DNA from: Ruminococcus sp.
GTDB taxonomy: Bacteria; Bacillota; Clostridia; Oscillospirales; Ruminococcaceae
Direction of reading: 5' to 3'
DNA length: 64,000 nucleotides
NCBI GenBank assembly: GCA_018376535.1
Contig: JAHABC010000006.1
Span: 45,475 to 109,474 of the forward strand
The position numbers and the translations under genes were made by a program. Below, in pieces: positions 40,652 through 50,451 of the stretch; the stretch's first letter is position 1; each line of letters starts with the position of its first letter. The notes beneath the pieces are model-generated. The model had not been told where the DNA came from. It worked only from the letters and a program-made list of their open reading frames with translations, and made no database searches.

Positions 40652-41521
40652 CTATTTGCATAGGTTTAGAATATCTTGTTTAGAAAACTGATACTTTTTA
40701 TTGCAGAAGTGACAACATACTTCAGTTACGTCTTGTTCGTCAGCCATTTTAGAAAGTTCGTCTTTGCCCAAACTGATTAACGCTCTTTCGACACGTTCCT
40801 TAGAGCAATCGCATTGATACTTAGGTGTAGCCTCATCTAATATGTTTGGATTTAGTCCATCAAGGAGCATTAACGCTATATCTTCAGGAGTTTGACCATC
40901 TTCAAGCATAGTAGTTATAGGTTTTATATCCTTTATATTCTTTTCTATTGTGGATATAACTTCCTCACTAGCAAAAGGTAATAGTTGAATTAAAAATCCA
41001 CCTGCACGTTTGATGGTTAAATCGGGATTTACTAACACTCCCAACGCACACACTGTAGGAGTCTGTTCACTAGTTGCGAAGTAGTTAGCTATATCCTCTG
41101 CGACCTCACCAGATACTATTGGAACTTTACCTACATACGGTTCTTTTAGACCTAAATCTTTAACTACAGATAGAGTTCCATCAGTACCGATAGCACCTTT
41201 AACGTCTAGTTTACCATATTGATTTAAAGGTATCTCCACTACTGGATTGGATACATAACTTTTAACGTTTCCGTGGCTATCAGCTACAGCGATAAGTACA
41301 CCAGTAGCACCATTTCCGTCCATACGGAGAGTAACAGTATCGCCATCGCCTTTTAGACCGTAGCCTATTAAAGATGCTCCAATGGTTAGTCTGCCCAATC
41401 CAGCAGATACCACTGCTGAAGTCTTATGAATCTTTTCTATTTCATTTACCATATCAGTAGCATCGATAACTGTAGATACTGCTGATGCGTCCATAGATAT
41501 TGCTCTCTTTAAAATTGCCAT
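40652..41521 (-). CDS. hslO: Hsp33 redox-regulated chaperone
   Basis: Hsp33 is a holdase chaperone activated by oxidation of its zinc site. All four zinc cysteines are seen near the C-terminus: CDCSKERVERAL and, some 30 residues on, CCHFCNKKYQF. The N-terminal domain shows GYGLKGDGDTVTLRMDGNG and the VVEIPLNQYGKLDVKGAIG region. 289 residues, normal length. AAAGGTG precedes the ATG. Its neighbour upstream is the methyltransferase pair. Confidence 0.95.
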   Translation of the reverse strand: MAILKRAISMDASAVSTVIDATDMVNEIEKIHKTSAVVSAGLGRLTIGASLIGYGLKGDGDTVTLRMDGNGATGVLIAVADSHGNVKSYVSNPVVEIPLNQYGKLDVKGAIGTDGTLSVVKDLGLKEPYVGKVPIVSGEVAEDIANYFATSEQTPTVCALGVLVNPDLTIKRAGGFLIQLLPFASEEVISTIEKNIKDIKPITTMLEDGQTPEDIALMLLDGLNPNILDEATPKYQCDCSKERVERALISLGKDELSKMADEQDVTEVCCHFCNKKYQFSKQDILNLCK

Positions 41522-41545
41522 AAAATATCACCTTTCTTTTAATAT

Positions 41546-42313
41546 TTACATTATCTTTCTAGCTACAAAGATAATTCTTTCTGACTTTTCATGTACGGGA
41601 TTAAAAGTATCATCATCGTACATGGCAAGAAGTTTAAAGCCCACGTTCTCTAAGATATTCAATATATCTTTAACGTTGAAAGCCCACTCCGAAAACTCCT
41701 CCGTATAGCGTCTATAAGAGCCATCTTGAGTACTTTCAAAGAAGTTCAAAGTGATGTCCACTTGACTATTTTCGCTATCTTGATTATAATAGTTTTCCCA
41801 AGCACAAAAGACGTTATCGGTTTCGTATATATATGCGTTATTAGATAGCACTTCCCTATGTTTATAGATGGTATTCATATCGAAGATAAACAATCCGTTA
41901 GGTTCGGTGAATAGTGAAACTCTGTTAAAAGTCTGTTCAATATCTTGTAAGGTAGCTAGATGGTTTAAGCTATCTAAAACGCATAGAATGTTATCAATAG
42001 AGCCGTACAAATCCAATTGACGCATATCCTGTTTGATATACTGAATGTTTAAACCACTTTCAAACTTTTTATCAAGAGCCATATTCAGCATACCTTCCGA
42101 TATATCAGCACCAATGACATCGTAACCCAGTTTAGCCATCTCCTCCGATATATTTCCAGTACCACAAGCCAAATCTAATAGAGTTCCTGAAGTATTTCCA
42201 TCAAACTTTTGAATAATCTTATTAAAGTAGGAGGCTCTTTCGTGATAGTTTACATTTTTAGTCAAATCGTCATAGTAGTAAGAGAAGTTACTGTAATAAT
42301 TATCATCAAGCAT
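41546..42313 (-). CDS. Class I SAM-dependent methyltransferase
   Basis: 255 residues with a classic motif I, GTLLDLACGTGNISEEM, then DVIGADISEGML and LCVLDSLNHL as motifs II-IV. The ATG at 42313 has GAGG nine bases upstream and overlaps the stop of the YerC-like gene by eight bases, so the two are coupled. The longer frame start at 42343 lies inside that gene without a ribosome site. Similar proteins are found beside yerC in Clostridia, but the substrate is unknown. Confidence 0.85.
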   Translation of the reverse strand: MLDDNYYSNFSYYYDDLTKNVNYHERASYFNKIIQKFDGNTSGTLLDLACGTGNISEEMAKLGYDVIGADISEGMLNMALDKKFESGLNIQYIKQDMRQLDLYGSIDNILCVLDSLNHLATLQDIEQTFNRVSLFTEPNGLFIFDMNTIYKHREVLSNNAYIYETDNVFCAWENYYNQDSENSQVDITLNFFESTQDGSYRRYTEEFSEWAFNVKDILNILENVGFKLLAMYDDDTFNPVHEKSERIIFVARKIM

Positions 42314-42629
42314 TTTTACTATCCTCACTTGTAGATTTATCATCTTTTAAGCGATTAAATACAATATCATAGCCATCGCAACCGTAGTTCAACGAGCGAT
42401 TTACTCTGCTAATAGTAGCAGTAGAAGCTCCAGTCTGTTTAACAATGTCGCTGTACACATGATGGTCATTTAACATCTTAGCTACCTGCAACCTTTGGGA
42501 CAAGGATTTTAATTCTAATACGGTGCATAAATCTTCAAAGAACTTGTAACATTCGTCTATATTTTCAAGACATAGTATAGCTTTAAAAAGGTCATCAAGA
42601 GCCTTATCTTTTAGTTTGTCATCATTCAT
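42306..42629 (-). CDS. yerC: TrpR-like regulator, YerC/YecD family
   Basis: 107 residues resembling TrpR: an N-terminal helical part (ALDDLFKAILCLENIDECYKFFEDLC), then LKSLSQRLQVAKML and a helix-turn-helix VKQTGASTATISRVNRSL. YerC-type proteins lack a known co-repressor; a link to tryptophan is not established. The gene precedes the methyltransferase with overlapping ends. A strong candidate for a transcription factor of unknown regulon. Confidence 0.9.
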   Translation of the reverse strand: MNDDKLKDKALDDLFKAILCLENIDECYKFFEDLCTVLELKSLSQRLQVAKMLNDHHVYSDIVKQTGASTATISRVNRSLNYGCDGYDIVFNRLKDDKSTSEDSKNA

Positions 42630-42735
42630 ATTTAGATACTTCCTTTCTAAGTTGGATTTCTATATACTAACATTTTAACACACTACAGTATAAAAGTAAA
42701 GAGTTTTTTAAAAAATATTTTAAAACATTAAATAA

Positions 42736-42756
42736 GAACGTCCTTTTTGGACGTTC
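42736..42756 (-). terminator. Hairpin after the hydrolase gene
   Basis: GAACGTCC / GGACGTTC stem directly after the hydrolase stop; reading minus, TTATTTAA follows, a modest T-tract. Confidence 0.6.
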
Positions 42757-42765
42757 AAAAAAAGA

Positions 42766-43632
42766 TTATTCTAAAAAAGAAACAATATCTTGATATACTT
42801 TTTCTTTGCCTATTTCGTTTAAAACTTCATGTTTCATATTTGGATAGATTATACTTTTAATATTAGTATAGCCAATCTCATGGAGTGTTTTAATAGTATC
42901 AGCGATACCTTTTTCACCACCAGTTACGGGGTCTTCTGCACCGACCACGCTTAAAATCTGTAAATCTTTATTTTTACATTGAAAGTTTTTAATCTCATGG
43001 AGTTGTTTATCTGCCTCCCAGATAGTTAAGATTGCACCGTTAGTATAGTTGTAACCTCTGCAAAGTTTATCGTTTCTAACGTTTTCTAGAACTTTAGTAT
43101 CAGAACACACCCAACTATCGTCACCCAAATCGCCGAAGTGAGTTAAAAACTTACTATATCCGTCATCGCCCTTAACCGACTTGATTAAGTTACCAACTTT
43201 CAAACCAAATCCAACTAAGTTGATATAGTTTACAGTTCCCGTTAAGATTAACTTTTTAATTTCGTCATCGTGTTTTTGAAGATAACATCTAGCAAGTAGC
43301 GAACCGAAAGAATGTCCTAACAGAAACAAATCTTTATGTGGATATAGTTTCTTAATATATTTGGTAATAATATATTGGTCTTGAATAATCTCATCGCAAC
43401 CGTTCATATTACCTAAGAAGTAATTATCATCTACAGAACTTCCGTGACCTCTATTATCGGATACTACTACGGTGTATCCTAAAGATTGCAAGTGTTCCGC
43501 AAAAGGATAGTATCTTTTTTTGTGTTCTTTCATACCATGGATAATCTGCACCAAACCTACAGGATTTTCCACCTCAAACAATGCAATAGATAGGTTTAAG
43601 CCATCATGGGATTTTAAAAAAATTTCTTTCAT
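42766..43632 (-). CDS. Alpha/beta hydrolase (monoacylglycerol-lipase-like)
   Basis: 288 residues, serine hydrolase 4 type. Oxyanion region QIIHGMKEHKKRYYPFA, nucleophile elbow LFLLGHSFGSLLARCY (Ser), acid in VVGAEDPVTG and catalytic His in YPNMKHEVLNE complete the triad. The ATG at 43632 follows GAGGTG; the TTG upstream includes that site. No signal peptide, so it is cytoplasmic and probably acts on acylglycerols or lysophospholipids. Monocistronic by spacing. Confidence 0.88.
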   Translation of the reverse strand: MKEIFLKSHDGLNLSIALFEVENPVGLVQIIHGMKEHKKRYYPFAEHLQSLGYTVVVSDNRGHGSSVDDNYFLGNMNGCDEIIQDQYIITKYIKKLYPHKDLFLLGHSFGSLLARCYLQKHDDEIKKLILTGTVNYINLVGFGLKVGNLIKSVKGDDGYSKFLTHFGDLGDDSWVCSDTKVLENVRNDKLCRGYNYTNGAILTIWEADKQLHEIKNFQCKNKDLQILSVVGAEDPVTGGEKGIADTIKTLHEIGYTNIKSIIYPNMKHEVLNEIGKEKVYQDIVSFLE

Positions 43633-43696
43633 AGTAATACACCTCAAACTTAGATTTATTACTAATATACCACATTAAGATTAAAATATTATTAGA

Positions 43697-44287
43697 CTAA
43701 TCCTCATCTAATGAAATTTCTTCTATAATCTTACGAACATCTTCTACACCTTCACGAGTTTCCGAGGAAAATGGAATTATAGTAATCTGTTCATAGTAAG
43801 GAATTTCAGTTTTAAAAGCCTCAAGGCGTTCTAGACGAGCCATCTTTTTAAGTTTATCGGCTTTAGTAAGCACTATAATGAATGGAAGTTCATTGTCTAC
43901 TAAGAAGTTAATCATATGGAGGTCATCTTTTGAAGGTGGGTGACGCATATCTATTAACTGGATTATAAGTCTAATATCTCTATCGGAGTTCAGATAGCCT
44001 TCTATAAGACCAGCCCAACGTTCTTTTTCAGATTTTGCCACCTTAGCGTATCCGTACCCTGGGAGGTCTACAAAGTGAATGTTTTCCAACTCAAAAAAGT
44101 TTATGGTAGCAGTTTTCCCTGGAACTGAAGAAACTCTAGCAAGACTTTTTCTATTAAAAATCTTATTAATCAAAGTAGATTTTCCTACATTAGAACGTCC
44201 AGAAAAAGCAATCTCACGCTTGTCACAAGGAGGAAGTTGCGAAAACGTTCCATAAGATTTCAAAAATTTAGCATTATTATAGTTCAT
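43697..44287 (-). CDS. engB: Ribosome biogenesis GTPase YsxC/EngB
   Basis: EngB helps assemble the 50S subunit. GTP-binding motifs: GRSNVGKST (G1), TINFFELENIHFVDLPGYGYAKV (G3 is DLPG), LTKADK (G4) and PFSSETREG (G5). 196 residues, normal. The ATG has AAGAGGTG upstream. It follows lon in the same direction, as is common in Firmicutes, with a weak hairpin between. Confidence 0.95.
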   Translation of the reverse strand: MNYNNAKFLKSYGTFSQLPPCDKREIAFSGRSNVGKSTLINKIFNRKSLARVSSVPGKTATINFFELENIHFVDLPGYGYAKVAKSEKERWAGLIEGYLNSDRDIRLIIQLIDMRHPPSKDDLHMINFLVDNELPFIIVLTKADKLKKMARLERLEAFKTEIPYYEQITIIPFSSETREGVEDVRKIIEEISLDED

Positions 44288-44314
44288 AAGAAATCACCTC
44301 TTTTATTATTTTAA

Positions 44315-44342
44315 AGGCGAATAAGATACTTATTCGCCTTAT
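44315..44342 (-). terminator. Weak hairpin between lon and engB
   Basis: Reading minus, AAGGCGAATAAG / CTTATTCGCCTT stem; only TTT follows, so read-through into engB is likely. Confidence 0.5.
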
Positions 44343-44348
44343 ATAGAA

Positions 44349-46706
44349 CTATCCAACAACGCACTCGTTAGGTTGAAGTACCAAAGCATTAGATAAAACA
44401 TCATCAAGAGTATCGGCAAGTATGAACTTTACAGAGTCTTTAACTACACTGTCTACATCTTTAAGGTCGGGTTCGTTGCCTTTTGGAATTATTATGGTCT
44501 TAATACCAGCCTTATATCCAGCCATAGATTTCTCTCTTAGACCACCTATAGGTAATACTTTACCATGCAAAGTAATTTCACCAGTCATAGCCACGTCGTG
44601 ACGCACTGGAATGTTCGCAAGTGTGGATACTATAGATGTAACCATAGTTACTCCAGCAGATGGGCCATCTTTTGGGACTGCACCCTCTGGAGCATGAATA
44701 TGTATATCCATAGTTTTGTAGAAATCTTTAGGAATTTCATACTTATCGGCAATACTTCTAACGTAGCTGATGGCTATACTAGAACTCTCTTTCATAACAT
44801 TGCCCAAAGAACCCGTAGCTTGAACCTTTCCAGTACCATCTAGTGCGATAGTTTCAAGAGGCATCAACACACCACCAACCGAAGTCCATGCAAGACCGTT
44901 TACTAAACCGACCTCATCATGTTTCATATGGTCATCTTCTATATACTTTCTTGTACCTAGATACTGTTCCAAGTTATCATCTTTAAAGACTAACCTCTTA
45001 TGAGTACCTTCTACTATTTCTTTAGCGGTCTTTCTGCAAAGAGTGGCTATCATTCTTTCAAGAGTTCTAACACCAGCCTCTTTAGTGTAGAAGTCTATTA
45101 AAGAATAGATTGCCGTATCATCGAACTTAATTTGAGTGCCCTTTAAACCATTTTCCTTAATCTGCTTTGGAATTAGATGCTCTTTAGCTATATGATACTT
45201 TTCATCTCTGGTATAACTAGGAAGTTCAATAAGTTCCATTCTATCCAATAGTGGAGCAGGTACTTTAGATACATCATTAGCCGTAGTTATGAACATAACC
45301 TCGCTTAAATCGAAAGGAACTTCAATGTAGTGGTCTACAAACTTAGAGTTTTGTTCCTTATCAAGAACTTCAAGCATTGCAGATGATGGGTCACCTCGGA
45401 AGTCGTTACTCATCTTATCAATTTCGTCCAGTAGTATAACTGGATTTTTAACATCTGCTTCAAGCATTGCAGATATAATCCTACCAGCCATAGCACCTAT
45501 ATAAGTCTTTCTATGTCCACGAATGTCAGCCTCATCACGAACGCCACCTAAAGATATTCTTACATACTTTCTATTTATAGACCTTGCAATAGATTTACAT
45601 ATCGAAGTCTTACCAATTCCAGGAGGACCTGCCAAACATATAATATTACCATTATTCTTAGGTGCTAACGATTGCACTGCTAACGTTTCTAAAATTCTTT
45701 CCTTAACCTTAGATAGTCCATAGTGGTCTTTATCTAGGACGTTTCTAGCAGTCTTAATGGATACTTTTTTAATCTTAGGTTCATTCCAAGGAAGTTTCAA
45801 AACGGTATCAAGATAGTTTTTAATGACGTAAGCCTCTTGCGATGATGGAGGCATCTTTTCTAACTTATCGACCTCATCGTTTAGCTTTTGTGAGATACTA
45901 TCATCATAGCCATTTACGACAATCTTTTTAAAGATTTGACTACGATATTCTTGAGTATCTTCATTCTTTTCGCCTAACTTTTCGGATAGAACTTTCATCT
46001 GTTCACGCATATAGTATTCACGTTGATTTTTATCCATATTGTTTTTAACTTCATCGTGAATACCTTTCTGTAAAGATATAATATCCAAATCATTTACAAG
46101 CATAGTATATAGAGTAGTTAAGCGTTCAAAGATAGTATCAAGTTCAAGTAGGAACTGTTTATCATCCACATTTAAAGGAATGTTAAAAACAACGTTCTTA
46201 AACAGCTGATTAGGTTCTTTGCACAAAATCATACTTTCAGCTAACTTAGTTGGAACGTTAATAGGAGCAATATTACAATACTTTTCACAAGCGTCATTTA
46301 CTAAATTTGTAATGGCTTTAATTTGAACTTTTTCGTCATCATCTAGTGTGTTATCTTCTGGTAATAACGATACGTCTGCAATACAGAACTCTCTATCCAT
46401 ATTGATTGCCGATAGCTTAGCTCTTTCAACGCCCTCGACAAGCACACGCATAGCCTCACCTGGATAGTTTATAATCTGTTTAACTTCGGCGATAACACCC
46501 ACTTCATAAAGTTCGTCAATACTTTTGGGATTTTCTTGAAGTGCATCTCTTTGAGCGACTACAAAAATCTTTCTATCGTTTTTAATAACTTCTTTAATAG
46601 CAGAAACCGATTTTTGTCTAGCGACATCGAAACTCATGTTCATATCTGGAAATACTACCACACCTCTTAGAGTTATGGCAGGAATTGAAAAAATTTCTTT
46701 ACTCAA
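44349..46706 (-). CDS. lon: Lon protease
   Basis: ATP-dependent protease clearing misfolded and regulatory proteins. 785 residues: N-terminal LON domain, Walker A GPPGIGKTS, Walker B NPVILLDEIDK, and the catalytic dyad Ser in PKDGPSAGVTMV with Lys in GYKAGIKTIIIP. The ATG follows GGAGG. It belongs to the tig-clpP-clpX-lon-engB run, a conserved Firmicute quality-control cluster. No CIRCE or CtsR box was seen nearby. Confidence 0.97.
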   Translation of the reverse strand: MSKEIFSIPAITLRGVVVFPDMNMSFDVARQKSVSAIKEVIKNDRKIFVVAQRDALQENPKSIDELYEVGVIAEVKQIINYPGEAMRVLVEGVERAKLSAINMDREFCIADVSLLPEDNTLDDDEKVQIKAITNLVNDACEKYCNIAPINVPTKLAESMILCKEPNQLFKNVVFNIPLNVDDKQFLLELDTIFERLTTLYTMLVNDLDIISLQKGIHDEVKNNMDKNQREYYMREQMKVLSEKLGEKNEDTQEYRSQIFKKIVVNGYDDSISQKLNDEVDKLEKMPPSSQEAYVIKNYLDTVLKLPWNEPKIKKVSIKTARNVLDKDHYGLSKVKERILETLAVQSLAPKNNGNIICLAGPPGIGKTSICKSIARSINRKYVRISLGGVRDEADIRGHRKTYIGAMAGRIISAMLEADVKNPVILLDEIDKMSNDFRGDPSSAMLEVLDKEQNSKFVDHYIEVPFDLSEVMFITTANDVSKVPAPLLDRMELIELPSYTRDEKYHIAKEHLIPKQIKENGLKGTQIKFDDTAIYSLIDFYTKEAGVRTLERMIATLCRKTAKEIVEGTHKRLVFKDDNLEQYLGTRKYIEDDHMKHDEVGLVNGLAWTSVGGVLMPLETIALDGTGKVQATGSLGNVMKESSSIAISYVRSIADKYEIPKDFYKTMDIHIHAPEGAVPKDGPSAGVTMVTSIVSTLANIPVRHDVAMTGEITLHGKVLPIGGLREKSMAGYKAGIKTIIIPKGNEPDLKDVDSVVKDSVKFILADTLDDVLSNALVLQPNECVVG

Positions 46707-46750
46707 TAGAATTACCTCCTATAAAGAATTTATGTGCATATAAAAATGTA

Positions 46751-46783
46751 ACCCCTCTCTTATAGAAAAGTCTGAGAGGGGGA
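46751..46783 (-). terminator. Hairpin between clpX and lon
   Basis: Reading minus, CCCCTCTC / GAGAGGGG stem followed by TTACATTTTT. It probably trims rather than abolishes transcription into lon. Confidence 0.65.
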
Positions 46784-46827
46784 TTTATACAGTACAAAAT
46801 CACTCAGATTGATTTTTTAAAGATAGA

Positions 46828-48177
46828 TTAATTAGCCTTTTCTTCAACTAATGCAGAGTTTTCAGTAGTTACATTATCGAAATATTCAACTAGAGGTTTT
46901 GCATCATTTTTAACACAATCGACAGTAATAGTAACCTTCTTTACACCAACTTGAGATGGAATTTCAAACATTACGTCCATTAAAATCTTTTCGACTATAG
47001 CACGAAGTCCTCTAGCACCTGTCTTCTGTTGTAGAGTTTTTCTAGCTATTTCCACTAGAGCATCTTGTTCGACTTCCAACTCAACGTTATCATAAGAGAA
47101 TAGTTTTTTATACTGTTTAATCAAAGCGTTTTTAGGTTTGGTCAATATGTTTACTAAGGCATTTTCGTCGAGTTCGTCTAGGACGGTTATAATAGGTAGA
47201 CGACCTACCAACTCTGGAACTAAACCAAACTTAACGATATCTTGAGTAGTAACCTTTCTAAATATATTAGCCTCGCTATCCTTTTTAGATACTATTTCAG
47301 CACCAAAACCAATACCAGAAGATTGCGTTCTCTTTAAGATTTCTTTTTCAAGACCATCAAAAGCACCGCCACATATAAATAGAATGTTTTTAGTATCTAT
47401 TTGAATACACTCTTGATTAGGGTGCTTTCTACCACCTTGTGGTGGCACATTAGATACAGTACCTTCAACTATCTTTAATAGAGCCTGTTGAACACCTTCG
47501 CCACTAACGTCACGGGTGATGGAAGTATTTTCAGATTTTCTAGCAATCTTATCTATTTCATCGACATATATAATACCTCTTTCAGCAGCTTCAACGTCGT
47601 AATCGGCAGCTTGGAGTAGTCTTACTAGAACGTTTTCCACATCGTCACCAACGTAACCAGCCTCAGTAAGAGTAGTAGCATCGGCGATAGCAAAAGGAAC
47701 ATCTAAAGTTTTCGCCAAAGTTTGAGCAAGAAAAGTCTTACCAACACCAGTAGGGCCTAACAGTAGAACGTTACTCTTTTGAACTTCAACACCATCATCG
47801 TCATCGTCGGCACTTAGAATACGCTTATAATGATTGTATACTGATACTGCTAACGTAGTCTTAGCTAAATCCTGACCTACAACGTACTCATCTAATACTT
47901 TTTTAATCTCTTTAGGAGTTTTCAAGTCCATAGTTTTAATAGAAAAGTTCTTAGTTGTAACGTTTTGAGCTTCTACAGTTTCAGGAGTCTTTCCCTTATC
48001 AAGATTTTTATCTTTTTCTTCTTGTTCCTTGTTAAGAGCATCTAAAAGCATTTTGTAGCAAACATTTACACAACCATCGCAGATATTGTACTCACCAGAA
48101 GAAAATAGACTATTTACTTTATTTTCACTTCTTCCACAGAAGTTACATCTTTTGATATGTTTGTCATTTATACCCAT
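46828..48177 (-). CDS. clpX: ClpX ATPase specificity subunit
   Basis: ClpX unfolds substrates and feeds ClpP. The N-terminal zinc finger is CNFCGRSENKVN ... CDGCVNVC; Walker A is LLGPTGVGKTFLAQ, Walker B IIYVDEIDKI, and the IGF loop for ClpP docking is in SGIGFGAEI. 449 residues. AGGAG precedes the ATG, 11 bases after the clpP stop, so the two are co-transcribed. Confidence 0.97.
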   Translation of the reverse strand: MGINDKHIKRCNFCGRSENKVNSLFSSGEYNICDGCVNVCYKMLLDALNKEQEEKDKNLDKGKTPETVEAQNVTTKNFSIKTMDLKTPKEIKKVLDEYVVGQDLAKTTLAVSVYNHYKRILSADDDDDGVEVQKSNVLLLGPTGVGKTFLAQTLAKTLDVPFAIADATTLTEAGYVGDDVENVLVRLLQAADYDVEAAERGIIYVDEIDKIARKSENTSITRDVSGEGVQQALLKIVEGTVSNVPPQGGRKHPNQECIQIDTKNILFICGGAFDGLEKEILKRTQSSGIGFGAEIVSKKDSEANIFRKVTTQDIVKFGLVPELVGRLPIITVLDELDENALVNILTKPKNALIKQYKKLFSYDNVELEVEQDALVEIARKTLQQKTGARGLRAIVEKILMDVMFEIPSQVGVKKVTITVDCVKNDAKPLVEYFDNVTTENSALVEEKAN

Positions 48178-48188
48178 GAGTAGTACTC

Positions 48189-48782
48189 CTATCTTTTAGT
48201 AATAACCTTGTCTACAAGACCATACTCCATAGCTTGTTGAGCAGTTAGGAAGTTATCTCTTTCGGTATCTTGCTGAATTATTTCCAATGGTTTACCAGTA
48301 TTTTGAGCTAAAATTTCATTTAACTTTTCTCTAGTTCTAACTAAGTGGTCGGAATGTATTTTAATATCTGTACACTGACCAGATAGTCCACCACCACCAA
48401 TAAGTGGCTGATGTATCATAATTTCACTATTAGGAAGTGCAAAACGTTTGCCCTTTGCTCCACTAGATAGCAAGAATGCACCCATAGATGCAGCCATACC
48501 CATACATATAGTAGAAACGTCGCATTTAACGTAGTTCATAGTATCGTAGATAGCCATACCAGCAGTTATAGAACCACCTGGACTATTGATGTACAAATTA
48601 ATATCCTTTTCACTATCTTGACTTTCTAGGTACAATAGTTGCGATACTACTAAACTAGCAGAATCATCGGTTACTTGGTCAAATAGTACAATAATTCTGT
48701 CATTTAATAGTCTAGAGTATAAGTCATAAGAAACGTCACCTCTACTGGTGTGTTCAACAACGTGAGGAACATACATAGCCAT
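48189..48782 (-). CDS. clpP: ClpP protease proteolytic subunit
   Basis: Serine peptidase that forms the barrel with ClpX. Ser is in CMGMAASMGAFLLSSG, His in EIMIHQPLIGG and Asp in ERDNFLTAQQAMEYG. 197 residues, normal. Two hairpins separate it from tig upstream, so it may have both read-through and independent transcription. Confidence 0.97.
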   Translation of the reverse strand: MAMYVPHVVEHTSRGDVSYDLYSRLLNDRIIVLFDQVTDDSASLVVSQLLYLESQDSEKDINLYINSPGGSITAGMAIYDTMNYVKCDVSTICMGMAASMGAFLLSSGAKGKRFALPNSEIMIHQPLIGGGGLSGQCTDIKIHSDHLVRTREKLNEILAQNTGKPLEIIQQDTERDNFLTAQQAMEYGLVDKVITKR

Positions 48783-48828
48783 AAAAACAACTTCCTTTCA
48801 TTCTAAAGTAATATATATGTTAATTGTA

Positions 48829-48906
48829 CATTTAGGGCGAATACTATTCGCCCTAAAGTACTCTATAATAATGAAACGTCCTAAAAGTAAGTATTAAGGA
48901 CGTTCC
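48829..48906 (-). terminator. Two tandem hairpins between tig and clpP
   Basis: First met on the minus strand is GGAACGTCCTTAAT / AAAAGGACGTTTC-type stem (48870-48905), then TAGGGCGAAT / ATTCGCCCTA (48833-48856). Neither has a strong T-run. Confidence 0.55.
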
Positions 48907-48923
48907 AAAAAAGTTAAATAATA

Positions 48924-50228
48924 TTATTCAGCTGGAACTTCAGTAGGTTCTTGAGCGACAGCACTATCAAGAACTATCTTACTAGCCTTTTCAACCATTA
49001 AATCATCTTTAATATTTTCAACGCCGATAAATTGCTTAACCATTTCAGGATTTACCTTGTTAGCATCAGCGATATCCTTGATGTAATTGTCAACTTCTTC
49101 ATCAGTAACTTCAACATTTTCAAGTTGAGCAATCTTTTCAAGAGCAAGTCTAAGAGTAACTTCTTCCTTAGCTCTGTCTTCAAAAGTTTTCTTAAAGCCA
49201 TCTAAGTCCATACCAGTGTATTGTAGATACATTTCCAAAGTCATGCCTTGAGTTTTTAGTCTTTGTTCAAAGTCAGAGACTAGTCTGTCAACTCTTTGTC
49301 TAAACATACATTCTGGAATTTCACCTTGAACTAAATCGATAACCTTTTGCATAACATTGTTATTAAATTCAGCATCAGCGTTAGCCTTTTTACTAGTTTC
49401 TAACTTAGCTTTAGCGTCAGTCTTATATTCATCAACAGTATCGAACTCAGAAATTTCCTTAACGAAATCGTCATCGAACTCAGGAAGTTCTTGAGAGTTA
49501 ATTTCATGTAGTTTAATCTTAAAAGTAGCAGGCTTGCCAGCAAGACTTTCCATGCCGTAATCTTCTGGGAAAGTAACTTCAATATCGAACTCTTCGCCAA
49601 CGTTATGACCTACGATAGCATCTTCAAAACCAGGGATAAATTGGTGTGAACCTAAACCTAACTCAAAGTTTTCAGCTTTACCACCTTCAAAAGCCACGCC
49701 ATCTTGGAAGCCTTCAAAGTCTATAACTACTTGGTCGTTTAATTGAGCAGGTCTGTCATCTACAGAAATCATTCTAGCGTTTCTCTTTTGCATTTGCTCT
49801 AGTTGAGCATCAACGTCAGCGTCAGTAACTTCATCAGATGGCTTGTCTGCTAAGATACCCTTATAGTTCTCAATAGTAACTTCTGGCTTAGTAGTACAAG
49901 TTACTTTAAGTACAACGCCATCGTTAATATTAGCAGATACTAATTCTACTGCTGGAGTATCAACTATTTCAAGATTTTCTTGCTCTACAGCAGTTGGGAT
50001 TTCACTATTGCAGATATCATTTATAGCAGTTTCCCAGAATACATTCTCACCAAATTCCTTTTCAACTAGCTTTCTAGGAGCTTTACCCTTTCTAAAACCC
50101 TTTAGTTGAATGTCTTTCTTTTCTCTGTTATAAACGTTATTTACAGCCTTGTCGAAATCTTCGCCACCTACTTCAATGATTAACTCATAAGTATTTACAG
50201 CCGTATTAGTTGATGATTTTAAACTCAT
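48924..50228 (-). CDS. tig: Trigger factor
   Basis: Ribosome-bound chaperone and peptidyl-prolyl isomerase. The ribosome-docking loop is GFRKGKAPRKLVEKEFG; the FKBP-like domain spans about residues 155-240 (DQVVIDFEGF, AIVGHNVGEEFDIEVTFPEDYG); a helical C-terminal cradle follows. I chose the ATG at 50228, eight bases after GGAGG. A consensus promoter and a 160-base leader with a hairpin precede it. It heads the clp-lon cluster. Confidence 0.97.
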   Translation of the reverse strand: MSLKSSTNTAVNTYELIIEVGGEDFDKAVNNVYNREKKDIQLKGFRKGKAPRKLVEKEFGENVFWETAINDICNSEIPTAVEQENLEIVDTPAVELVSANINDGVVLKVTCTTKPEVTIENYKGILADKPSDEVTDADVDAQLEQMQKRNARMISVDDRPAQLNDQVVIDFEGFQDGVAFEGGKAENFELGLGSHQFIPGFEDAIVGHNVGEEFDIEVTFPEDYGMESLAGKPATFKIKLHEINSQELPEFDDDFVKEISEFDTVDEYKTDAKAKLETSKKANADAEFNNNVMQKVIDLVQGEIPECMFRQRVDRLVSDFEQRLKTQGMTLEMYLQYTGMDLDGFKKTFEDRAKEEVTLRLALEKIAQLENVEVTDEEVDNYIKDIADANKVNPEMVKQFIGVENIKDDLMVEKASKIVLDSAVAQEPTEVPAE

Positions 50229-50387
50229 TATTAAATCCTCCAATGAAATTTCTAAAATTATACAATGAACTACCCTACGTCATATAGGCGAGAGCTTCCT
50301 AAATTACAGTTTATGGCTAACTATGTTAGACTTACATAAACACTACAAGGCATAAAATCCGACAGTTCTTGCCGTACTTATTGCATA
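50229..50387 (-). promoter_or_regulatory. Structured leader of tig
   Basis: About 160 bases between promoter and start. Reading minus, AGTGTTTATG pairs with CATAAACTGT-type sequence around an inner CTAAC/GTTAG stem, near 50300-50340. It matches no riboswitch I know. It may influence tig translation or mRNA stability. Confidence 0.4.
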
Positions 50388-50393
50388 TGAAAT

Positions 50394-50422
50394 ATTATAT
50401 CATTTTATTTTAAGTTTGTCAA
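50394..50422 (-). promoter_or_regulatory. Promoter of tig
   Basis: Reading minus, TTGACA (50417-50422), 17 bases, TATAAT (50394-50399). Confidence 0.85.
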
Positions 50423-50451
50423 CAGTAACGATATAGTACGTCATAAAAAAA

